A program made the position numbers and the translations under genes. Positions 33,546-39,433 of a stretch of 39,433 nt of DNA are shown one piece after another. The notes under the pieces are model-generated. The model saw nothing but the letters and a program-made list of their open reading frames with translations. It was not told the origin of the DNA and searched no databases. Position 1 is the stretch's first letter; each line of letters begins with the position of its first letter. The stretch is taken from positions 1 to 39,433 of the forward strand of contig PAME01000016.1 of assembly GCA_002707155.1 (NCBI GenBank), read 5' to 3'. The stretch comes from Crocinitomicaceae bacterium (GTDB lineage: Bacteria; Bacteroidota; Bacteroidia; Flavobacteriales_G; Salibacteraceae).

Positions 33546-34073
33546 TTAGTTTACTATTCTTTGACAACTCTGATCAACAAACTCTAATCTTTCTACCTTA
33601 AAACCTTGTTTGGTAGCTTCAGATTTAAGTTTTTCAATTGTAGTTTTGTCCAAAGTTTTAGTGCGCGATAAAATCCATAGGTAGTCTAAAGATGGTGAAC
33701 CAACTAAAGTATAGCAGTAATCTTTATCCAAATACATGATTTGGTAATCACCAGCAAAAGGCCAAAAAAATGAAACTTTTAATTTTCCAGGATCATTCGA
33801 ATCTGGAACCCATGCAGTTCCTTCAGCGCTTTTTGTTTTAGCAGTATCGCTCAACTTTTGCCCTTTATTTAACACCCTTATTTTCCCGTTTTCTTTAATG
33901 GTGTAATTAGCTGTGACACAGGTTAACCCTTTTTCAAAGGTATTTGGGAAACGAGCAATTTCATACCAAGTGCCTTCATACTTTTGAAGGTCAACCGTTT
34001 TTACTGTGTTAAGTTGTTTAGAACTTGAACAGGAGATAAAAAAGCAGCTGAAAAGGATGAGAAATAATTTCAT
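33546..34073 (-). CDS. Lipocalin lipoprotein (Blc-like)
   Basis: The 175-residue product starts at the ATG at 34073, giving a lipoprotein signal ending FFISC (Cys15). The lipocalin motif GTWYEIARFPNTFEKG follows, with LTCVTANYTI, DPGKLKVSFFWPFAGDYQIMYLD and the third motif YLWILSRTKTLD. Blc-type lipocalins bind lysophospholipids or fatty acids at the outer membrane and act in envelope stress. The longer upstream open frame overlaps the divergent helicase and lacks a signal, so it is not used. Confidence 0.92.
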   Translation of the reverse strand: MKLFLILFSCFFISCSSSKQLNTVKTVDLQKYEGTWYEIARFPNTFEKGLTCVTANYTIKENGKIRVLNKGQKLSDTAKTKSAEGTAWVPDSNDPGKLKVSFFWPFAGDYQIMYLDKDYCYTLVGSPSLDYLWILSRTKTLDKTTIEKLKSEATKQGFKVERLEFVDQSCQRIVN

Positions 34074-34158
34074 GAGTGTATTTTGGTAATGATACGCGCA
34101 AACTCGCAACTTGTTCATGAATAGCAATAACTTCGCGTTTTTAAAAAATACTTCAAGC

Positions 34159-35271
34159 GTGAGCACTTTTAAAGATTTAGGGATAGCAGAAAAATTCACC
34201 AAAGGACTTACTGAAATGGGCATCATAGAGCCCACTCCAATTCAGCTACAAGTAATTCCAATGTTGTTACATGAGGTCACTGACATGGTAGGTCAGGCTC
34301 AAACCGGAACTGGAAAAACGGCTGCTTTTGGTTTGCCAATGTTACACAGAATAGACCCAAAAAAGAAAGTTATTCAAGGGTTGGTACTTTGTCCAACAAG
34401 AGAGCTGGGGCAGCAGGTTGCAAAACAACTGTTCAAGTTTACCAAGTATAGCGACAAGGTATTTACAGAAGCTGTTTACGGTGGTGCTAAGATTGAAATG
34501 CAAATCAAAAACTTGACTCGTCCAACGCACATCATTGTTGCTACTCCGGGCCGTTTGATTGACTTGGTGAATAGAAAAGCGGTTGATCTTTCGCAAGTAA
34601 AAACCATAATTATGGATGAGGCCGACGAAATGTTGAGCCTTGGTTTTAAAAAGGAATTGGATCAAATTCTGAGTTTTGTTGCTTCAGCAGAAGAGCGCTG
34701 GTTGTTTTCGGCAACTATGCCTCATGGAATTAAAGAAATAGTAAACAACCATCTTTCTTCGGATGCTGCAAGAATTTCTGTGAGTTCTAAAAATCAGGTG
34801 AATAAAAACATTGAACATCAATACATTATTTGCGAAGAGAACGAAAAACTGCATTTGCTAATGGAAATGCTACGGAATGTTCCCAACGAACGCGGTATTA
34901 TTTTCTGTAAGACAAAAGTTGCAGCTCAAAAACTGACCAAACAGCTTATTGCAAAAAACGTCCCTGCCGATACTATTAATGGCGATTTAAGGCAGCTCGA
35001 AAGAGACAAGGTGATGCGTGCGTTCAAGAACGAGTCCTTGAGAATATTAGTGGCTACAGATTTAGCCGCTCGAGGAATCGATGTGCAAGGGTTAACCTTT
35101 GTAGTGCATCATCAATTGCCGGATCAGGACGAATACTACACCCACCGATCAGGAAGAACTGCTAGAGCAGGAAAGCGCGGCATTTCGTTGTGTTTAGTGA
35201 CTTCAACCGAGTTGAAAGTACTGAAGTATTACGAAAAATCTCTGGGGATTGCTTTTAATCAGTTGAAGTAG
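34159..35271 (+). CDS. DEAD-box ATP-dependent RNA helicase (third copy)
   Basis: This 370-residue helicase is nearly all core: Q motif GIIEPTPIQLQ, motif I AQTGTGKT, PTRELG, TPGR, DEAD in IIMDEADEMLSLGF, SAT and HRSGRTARAGKRG. It ends soon after the core, with little tail, unlike the other two in the window. The GTG at 34159 (start V-S-T-F-K-D-L-G) fits relatives best; an ATG at 34117 would add 14 residues. It is divergent from the lipocalin gene and precedes the TruA-like gene by 30 bases, so the two RNA-related genes may be co-transcribed. Confidence 0.93.
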   Translation: MSTFKDLGIAEKFTKGLTEMGIIEPTPIQLQVIPMLLHEVTDMVGQAQTGTGKTAAFGLPMLHRIDPKKKVIQGLVLCPTRELGQQVAKQLFKFTKYSDKVFTEAVYGGAKIEMQIKNLTRPTHIIVATPGRLIDLVNRKAVDLSQVKTIIMDEADEMLSLGFKKELDQILSFVASAEERWLFSATMPHGIKEIVNNHLSSDAARISVSSKNQVNKNIEHQYIICEENEKLHLLMEMLRNVPNERGIIFCKTKVAAQKLTKQLIAKNVPADTINGDLRQLERDKVMRAFKNESLRILVATDLAARGIDVQGLTFVVHHQLPDQDEYYTHRSGRTARAGKRGISLCLVTSTELKVLKYYEKSLGIAFNQLK

Positions 35272-35301
35272 TTCGATTTATTAGGTTAATGCCAAAATAG
35301 A

Positions 35302-36087
35302 ATGGCCAAATTCAAACATTACTATTTAATACGAATTGCTTACTTGGGCTATCGTTTGCACGGTTGGCAGAAACAGCCCGATGTAAAAACGGTGCATTTG
35401 ATGATCGATCGAACCTTGCGTTTTGTATTTGAAAATGACGAATTCAAAACTCTTGGAGCAAGTAGGACCGATGCAATGGTTTCAGCTTCTGATAGTGCGT
35501 TCGAGTTGTTCATTAACCAAGAATTACCGGAGAACTTTGAAGAAAAGTTTCAATGGAACTTACCACCCGACATATACTTTAAATCCATTGAAAAAGTCGA
35601 TCAGAAATTCAATATTATTCAATCGGTTTCAGTAAAAACCTACCGTTATTTCTTTTGTTTTGGTGAGAAACCAAATCCGCTTACAGCGTCATTTATGGCT
35701 TGGTATCCAGAGGTTTGGGATTTGGAATTGTTGGAAAAAGGCATAAAACTATTTGAAGGAACACATAATTTTAAAAGCTTTTGTACACAACCCAAAGAAG
35801 GGATTGAATTTATTAGAACCATAGAAAAGGCTGAATTGCATAAGAACGATAAATTGACAGCGAACTTTATTCCGGAAGAGAGTTATTATATTGAATTTAT
35901 AAGTAAAGGTTTTGTTCGAAATCAAGTGCGGCTCATGGTCGGAGCATTGTATTTATTGTCTACTCAAAGACTAAGCTTGCAGAACCTAGAAAAGGCATTG
36001 GTAGAGCATTATGACTTTAACAATCAATTGATTATTGCTCATGCTTCAGGCCTTCACTTGACAGCTGTGGAGTTCGGAGACGAGTAA
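35302..36087 (+). CDS. truA: TruA-family tRNA pseudouridine synthase, divergent
   Basis: The 261-residue protein matches TruA in order: IRIAYLGYRLHGWQKQP, the catalytic-Asp motif SRTDA (Asp near residue 57), KTYRYFF, FEGTHNFKSFC and GFVRNQVRLMVGAL. TruA converts uridines 38-40 of tRNAs to pseudouridine. The catalytic loop reads RTDAMVSA rather than the common RTDAGVHA, and the protein is acidic in several loops, so it may be a paralogue with another RNA target. It follows the DEAD-box helicase by 30 bases. Confidence 0.82.
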   Translation: MAKFKHYYLIRIAYLGYRLHGWQKQPDVKTVHLMIDRTLRFVFENDEFKTLGASRTDAMVSASDSAFELFINQELPENFEEKFQWNLPPDIYFKSIEKVDQKFNIIQSVSVKTYRYFFCFGEKPNPLTASFMAWYPEVWDLELLEKGIKLFEGTHNFKSFCTQPKEGIEFIRTIEKAELHKNDKLTANFIPEESYYIEFISKGFVRNQVRLMVGALYLLSTQRLSLQNLEKALVEHYDFNNQLIIAHASGLHLTAVEFGDE

Positions 36088-36159
36088 CGTTTCATAGAAC
36101 TTAAGAAAGCTATGGGTGAATTACTAAAAGTAAATTGTATCTTTCTTCAAAACACAATT

Positions 36160-36405
36160 ATGGACACGAAAGATTTACCGAAGACATTAACAATATTAAC
36201 CGTTGGATTTGCAGCAGGAGTTGTTGCAGGAGTTCTATTTGCGCCCGAAATGGGAGAGAAAACTCGAGCTAGCTTGAAACAGAAAGCCGGCGAAATCGGG
36301 GATGAGTTAGAAGAAAAGTATCAATCGGAGATTGAGCAATTGAAAGCAAAAATCTCTAGTTTAAAAGGCGACGTAGAGCAAGTTGCTGAAAACATTACAA
36401 AGTAA
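36160..36405 (+). CDS. YtxH-domain protein
   Basis: The 81-residue product has a glycine-rich membrane helix (VGFAAGVVAGVLFAPEMGEKTR), the YtxH signature, then a coiled coil (about 35-80). The ATG at 36160 is used because it starts close to the helix; an upstream ATG at 36112 adds residues with no match. A TATCTTTC sequence just before it may be a -7 box. YtxH proteins are small membrane proteins often induced by stress, with unknown mechanism. It starts a three-gene cluster with the holin-like and coiled-coil genes. Confidence 0.8.
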   Translation: MDTKDLPKTLTILTVGFAAGVVAGVLFAPEMGEKTRASLKQKAGEIGDELEEKYQSEIEQLKAKISSLKGDVEQVAENITK

Positions 36406-36410
36406 TTAGT

Positions 36411-36773
36411 TTGGAAATTATTGGACAATTTAAAGATCTATTCAAGCAGCTGATTCATTTGGCGAATACGCATTTAAAGTATTACCAAATGGTTGCTATG
36501 GAGCAATTGGTCGAACTTTTTTCAAAGTTTATTGGCGTCTTAATATTGTTTTTAACCTCCTTAGTTGTTTGGCTTTTTCTGTCCGTTTGGCTGTCATTTG
36601 CCATTGGAACAGCGCTAAATTCAAGTGGTTTAGGTTTTCTAGTGATGGCGGGAGTCAATCTGCTGATTGGAATAGTGATGTATGCCTTTAAAACGCAGCT
36701 ATTCATAAATCCATTTCTAGTTTGGGTAAGTTCCTTATTTACAACTAAAGAGGAGGGGCAAAATGAACATTAA
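36411..36773 (+). CDS. Putative phage-holin-family membrane protein
   Basis: The 120-residue product starts at TTG (36411), 5 bases after the YtxH stop. An amphipathic N-terminal helix is followed by two hydrophobic segments (about 40-67 and 75-95) with a short turn GTALNSSGLG, the layout of the Phage_holin_3_6 (Actinobacterial holin-X) family. Despite the name this group is chromosomal and not tied to lysis. It overlaps the next gene by 11 bases. Role unknown; context suggests an envelope-stress module. Confidence 0.75.
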   Translation: MEIIGQFKDLFKQLIHLANTHLKYYQMVAMEQLVELFSKFIGVLILFLTSLVVWLFLSVWLSFAIGTALNSSGLGFLVMAGVNLLIGIVMYAFKTQLFINPFLVWVSSLFTTKEEGQNEH

Positions 36774-36996
36774 AAGTATTGAAGACCTAAAAACGCAAAA
36801 GCTGAGACTCGAATACGAACGAGAATTGGCAGAACTGGAGGTGAAGGTACGGCTCGAATCCTTGAAAAAGTACAATAAACCCGCAAACCTTATTGAGACT
36901 GCAATAGTTGCTTTGCCATTTAAAAACGCCAGAACGGTTGCTTCGGTTGCAGCACTGGTTTTTAAGATGTTTGTGAAAAAAGGTGATAAAAAGTAG
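36763..36996 (+). CDS. Small coiled-coil protein of the YtxH cluster
   Basis: I do not recognise a named family. The 77-residue product has a charged coiled coil (about 1-35), then a Pro-Ala break and a hydrophobic helix (NARTVASVAALVFKMFV, 55-71) ending in lysines, so it may dock to the membrane. It overlaps the holin-like gene, and three such genes in this order (YtxH, holin-like, coiled coil) recur in Bacteroidota, as far as I recall. It ends with TAG. Confidence 0.65.
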   Translation: MNIKSIEDLKTQKLRLEYERELAELEVKVRLESLKKYNKPANLIETAIVALPFKNARTVASVAALVFKMFVKKGDKK

Positions 36997-37038
36997 TCTG
37001 ACTTTAGCACTTTTCTAGTGCAAACTATTTCAAAGTAA

Positions 37039-37046
37039 TACTTTCG
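37039..37046 (+). promoter_or_regulatory. Promoter -7-like box (TACTTTCG) of the outer-membrane protein gene
   Basis: TACTTTCG, one base from TAnnTTTG, lies five bases before the ATG at 37052, giving a leaderless transcript. Confidence 0.4.
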
Positions 37047-37051
37047 CAGTT

Positions 37052-37786
37052 ATGCGATTACTGCTATTTCTGATGCTACTTTCCCTGCCTTTTTGTAAGG
37101 CAAGTGCTCAAGTATTTGAGCAAGAATCTATTCCAGAAACGGTTGATTCGTATAAATTTAAAAAGGTAAATCTAGATGCCAAGGTTGGAATTGCTTTTCC
37201 AATAAGAGACTTTGCAGATTCCGATTTCTTGTCTGATGAATCTGGTTCTGCGACTCCTGGTGCTTCAATAGGTTTTGAACTGAATGCTAAGCCCGTTGAA
37301 ATAGTCGGTTTTGGATTGGATGTGAGTGCAGTATTTAACGGTTTTAACACTGCGCCATATGAGGCAATTGCTGAAAATGATAGCGTGTTTTCTGGTATTG
37401 AATCTGGAAATTACTTTAATCTGAAAATACTAGGCGTGTTTTCGATTGGCGTTGCCAACGAAAACGTTGAGGCAGAATTGAAATTAATGGGAGGGCCTAT
37501 GTATTCGAGGCTTCCTGAGCAGACGTTAACCTTTTCTTATTCCAATTTTAATATTCGAGATACCCGGGGGCAAAGTAATTCTTTGGCCTTGTGTGCTGGA
37601 ATTGGCTTTAGTTCGAGGTATTATATCAAATCATTTTATTTGAAAACATTTGCCTATTATACTTCGGCTACGGTGATACACGAAGTATCCTATGTCACTA
37701 CAGGTGGGGGGAGATCTGCACCTAATAGTTTGACGTTTACCATGAGCTGGATGACCATTGGTGCTGGTATAGGCATACGATTTTAA
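37052..37786 (+). CDS. Predicted outer-membrane beta-barrel protein
   Basis: I do not recognise a specific family. The 244-residue product has a signal peptide (MRLLLFLMLLSLPFCKASAQ). The rest alternates small and hydrophobic residues in strands such as ASIGFELNAKPVEIVGFGLDV and ends in F (GAGIGIRF), typical of porin-like barrels that are inserted by BamA. It is probably an eight-to-ten-strand barrel of the OmpA/outer-membrane-protein-beta-barrel type. It precedes HMG-CoA lyase by 11 bases and may share its transcript, though no functional link is known. Confidence 0.75.
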   Translation: MRLLLFLMLLSLPFCKASAQVFEQESIPETVDSYKFKKVNLDAKVGIAFPIRDFADSDFLSDESGSATPGASIGFELNAKPVEIVGFGLDVSAVFNGFNTAPYEAIAENDSVFSGIESGNYFNLKILGVFSIGVANENVEAELKLMGGPMYSRLPEQTLTFSYSNFNIRDTRGQSNSLALCAGIGFSSRYYIKSFYLKTFAYYTSATVIHEVSYVTTGGGRSAPNSLTFTMSWMTIGAGIGIRF

Positions 37787-37797
37787 TACTTTACACG

Positions 37798-38646
37798 ATG
37801 AAAATAGTTGAATGTCCAAGAGACGCAATGCAGGGAATAAAACACTGGATTCCGAGCGAGTTAAAAATTAAGTACATCAACCAATTACTAAATGTAGGTT
37901 TTGATACACTTGACTTCGGAAGTTTTGTGAGTCCTAAAGCAATTCCGCAATTAAAAGATACAGAGCAGGTCTTAAATGGTCTTGACCTATCTGACACAAA
38001 ATCAAAGTTGCTAGCTATAGTGGCCAACGAAAGAGGTGCATTAGACGCATGTCGATTTGAAGAAATTCAATTTCTAGGCTATCCCTTTTCGATATCAGAA
38101 GAGTTTCAGAAAAGAAATACAAATGCCAGTATTGAAGAATCCTTGAGCAGGGTAGAGGCCATTCAAAATTTATGTCTAAAGCACAAAAAAGAACTGGTAA
38201 TTTATATTTCTATGGGCTTTGGAAATCCGTATGGAGAGCAATGGAGTCCGGATATTGCTGCGCATTGGTCCAATCGTTTAGCAACAGAACTCGACGTGAA
38301 AATATTGGCCTTGTCCGATACGATTGGAGTTTCAAACCCAGAAAACATTAGCAGTTTATTCTCTACTTTAATTCCTGAATTTCCGAAGGTAGAGTTTGGC
38401 GCTCATTTACATTCGATACCAGAAACAAGAATGGAGAAAATAGAAGCTGCGTATAGCTCAGGCTGTAAACGTTTTGATGGCGCAATAAAGGGTCATGGCG
38501 GTTGCCCAATGGCTGCTGATGATTTGGTCGGAAATATGGCAACGGAAGATTTGTTGGATTTTGCGTCACAGCATAATATTCAATTAGGTCTTGACCTTGA
38601 TGCACTGGCTTCAGCAACGGCTATAAGCAATGAGGTTTTTTTGTAA
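37798..38646 (+). CDS. Hydroxymethylglutaryl-CoA lyase
   Basis: This 282-residue TIM-barrel lyase of the HMGL/DRE family splits HMG-CoA into acetyl-CoA and acetoacetate in leucine degradation. The first loop has ECPRDAMQG, with the Arg-Asp pair that binds metal and substrate. Metal-site HLH lies in FGAHLHSIPETR, and the active-site Cys signature is DGAIKGHGGCPMA (about 227-239). Length (about 300 in relatives) and all key residues are normal. It has an ATG 11 bases downstream of the outer-membrane gene. No other leucine degradation genes are in the window. Confidence 0.93.
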   Translation: MKIVECPRDAMQGIKHWIPSELKIKYINQLLNVGFDTLDFGSFVSPKAIPQLKDTEQVLNGLDLSDTKSKLLAIVANERGALDACRFEEIQFLGYPFSISEEFQKRNTNASIEESLSRVEAIQNLCLKHKKELVIYISMGFGNPYGEQWSPDIAAHWSNRLATELDVKILALSDTIGVSNPENISSLFSTLIPEFPKVEFGAHLHSIPETRMEKIEAAYSSGCKRFDGAIKGHGGCPMAADDLVGNMATEDLLDFASQHNIQLGLDLDALASATAISNEVFL

Positions 38647-39047
38647 ACTGACTTTTTATATTTCTGTTTCGGTTTTTACTTCTTGAGCAACTTGAAGTTA
38701 AAGCTGGCGTCTCATGTTTATTAGAGCCTTTTTTTTTAGAGCATTGCGAGGAAAAGGTTACAATAACACTCCCTACTAGTTCAGTTATCGATACACCTCC
38801 GATAAGCCGTAACCCATCGAGCTGACAGGATTATTGTACAAGAACTAAAATGATAAGGTAACTGCTAGAATAAATCCACCACCCGTCATTCCCGACTGCG
38901 ATCGGGAATCTAAGATGGGTTTTCAAACTTGAAAAACAACACTATTTCATAAAGCATTTGCTAATATAAATCCACCGTTCGTCATTCCAGACAACGATCG
39001 GGAATCTAAAATGGCTTTTCAGGCTTGAAAAAAACAAAACTAAAAAA
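38647..39047. other. Gene-free stretch with a repeat pair
   Basis: The stretch between HMG-CoA lyase and ssb shows no coding frame. It carries two related 78-base repeats (38863-38940, 38959-39036). No promoter for either neighbour is obvious. Confidence 0.6.
38863..39036. repeat. Two direct copies of a CGTCATTCC-type repeat
   Basis: Copies at 38863-38940 and 38959-39036 start TGCTA, share ATAAATCCACC, CGTCATTCC and CGATCGGGAATCTAA, and end CTTGAAAAA. They differ at roughly one base in five. TTCCCGA pairs with TCGGGAA inside the first copy; the pairing is weaker in the second. A longer relative lies at 9716-9861. This is a dispersed intergenic repeat family. Confidence 0.75.
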
Positions 39048-39075
39048 GCCCCATACCGAGTATTCGGTATAGGGC
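39041..39075 (-). terminator. Terminator of ssb
   Basis: GCCC (39048-39051) and ATACCGA (39053-39059) pair with TCGGTAT (39064-39070) and GGGC (39072-39075), with one C-A mismatch and a four-base loop. A run of A on the plus strand provides the T run. It lies 23 bases past the ssb stop codon. Confidence 0.88.
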
Positions 39076-39098
39076 CTATAAGCAGAGTAGGGGTCTAC

Positions 39099-39431
39099 TT
39101 ACGATTTAGGAGCACGCAACATTTTCATTTCGTGCATTACGATTTCAGTTACGTATTGTTTTTTACCTTCTTTATCTTCGTAGCTGCGGTTGTTGAGTTT
39201 ACCTTCTAGGCACAATTCGTTGCCCTTTTTGAGGTAGTCGTTCACTAAGTCAGCGAGCTTTCCCCAGGCAATTACATTGTGCCATTGAGTGCTGTCTGTG
39301 TAGTTTCCGTCTTTGTCTTTTATACGTTCGCTGGTGGCTACATTTATACGAGCCATTTTACTGTCGTTTCCAAAAGTTTTCAATTCTGGATCTGTTCCTA
39401 ATCTTCCTATTAACTGTACACGGTTGTTCAT
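39099..39431 (-). CDS. ssb: Short single-stranded DNA-binding protein
   Basis: The 110-residue SSB has the OB fold with NRVQLIGRLGTDPELKTF, then STQWHNVIAWGKLADLVNDY and VTEIVMHEMKML. It ends at RAPKS, so it lacks the flexible linker and acidic C-terminal tail by which the main cellular SSB recruits replication and repair proteins. Bacteroidota often carry such a short copy besides a full-length one, which is not in this window. The ATG lies two bases before the window end; its upstream region may be the window start (identical 15 bases). Confidence 0.93.
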   Translation of the reverse strand: MNNRVQLIGRLGTDPELKTFGNDSKMARINVATSERIKDKDGNYTDSTQWHNVIAWGKLADLVNDYLKKGNELCLEGKLNNRSYEDKEGKKQYVTEIVMHEMKMLRAPKS

Positions 39432-39433
39432 AC

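Noticed and set aside
36411..36773. Prophage remnant suggested by the holin-family gene
   Set aside because: This holin-like family is common on Bacteroidota chromosomes with YtxH, and no other phage gene is nearby.
1..39433. Whole window as a plasmid or phage circle
   Set aside because: Gene content is chromosomal housekeeping; no replication, mobilisation or phage structural genes are present.

Overview
The window looks like chromosomal DNA of an AT-rich Bacteroidota bacterium, most likely of the Flavobacteriales or a near relative. The evidence is two secreted proteins with type IX secretion (T9SS)-style C-terminal domains, MbnP-like and BT_3928/DoxX-like proteins, a YtxJ protein of the bacillithiol system, many TAnnTTTG promoter -7 boxes, weak Shine-Dalgarno sites, and housekeeping genes (dnaA, rpsA, ribD, ssb) of the expected type. 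No phage, insertion sequence, CRISPR array, tRNA or rRNA was seen.

Layout. 1-640 is a non-coding stretch beginning with 13 bases of an ssb gene start. 700-3490 holds two DEAD-box RNA helicases on the minus strand, one with a DEFD motif and a long leader. 3700-6440 is a minus-strand group: a pirin broken by an in-frame stop, a lipoprotein alpha/beta hydrolase, a lipoprotein and a remnant of a diacylglycerol-kinase-like gene. 6671-9267 is a plus-strand pair, a VWA protein and a magnesium-chelatase-like AAA+ ATPase, meeting an S4 RNA-binding protein. 9660-12100 is mostly intergenic DNA with repeat elements around one T9SS cargo gene. 12123-17623 holds an ABC exporter, a cupin, cbpM with a cbpA that has lost its J domain, and ribosomal protein S1 with an unusual repetitive N-terminus. 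17791-21509 holds a frameshifted GT22-like glycosyltransferase, dnaA and a YbgC-type thioesterase.

27772 down to 21496 is a tightly packed minus-strand operon: ribD, a TPR histidine kinase split by an in-frame stop, an EamA transporter, a YigZ protein and a secreted metallopeptidase. 27836-33544 runs plus: a HAD phosphatase, two tandem MbnP-like lipoproteins, a DoxX-family membrane protein, DUF547, YtxJ and a metallophosphoesterase. 33546-38646 holds a lipocalin, a third DEAD-box helicase, a TruA-like pseudouridine synthase, a YtxH/holin-like/coiled-coil cluster, a predicted outer-membrane protein and HMG-CoA lyase. The window ends with paired repeats and a short ssb.

Main points. No clearly new system was recognised. 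Five loci are broken: pirin (TAG), TPR kinase (TAA), GT22 (T10 frameshift), cbpA and a lipid kinase (both truncated). The first 15 bases equal the last 15 and place the ssb start codon at both ends, which suggests a circularised contig, a tandem duplication or an assembly artefact. Several promoters lie 4-8 bases from the start codon, implying leaderless transcripts. The least understood functional units are the VWA/ATPase pair and the MbnP duplication without a visible MbnH partner.
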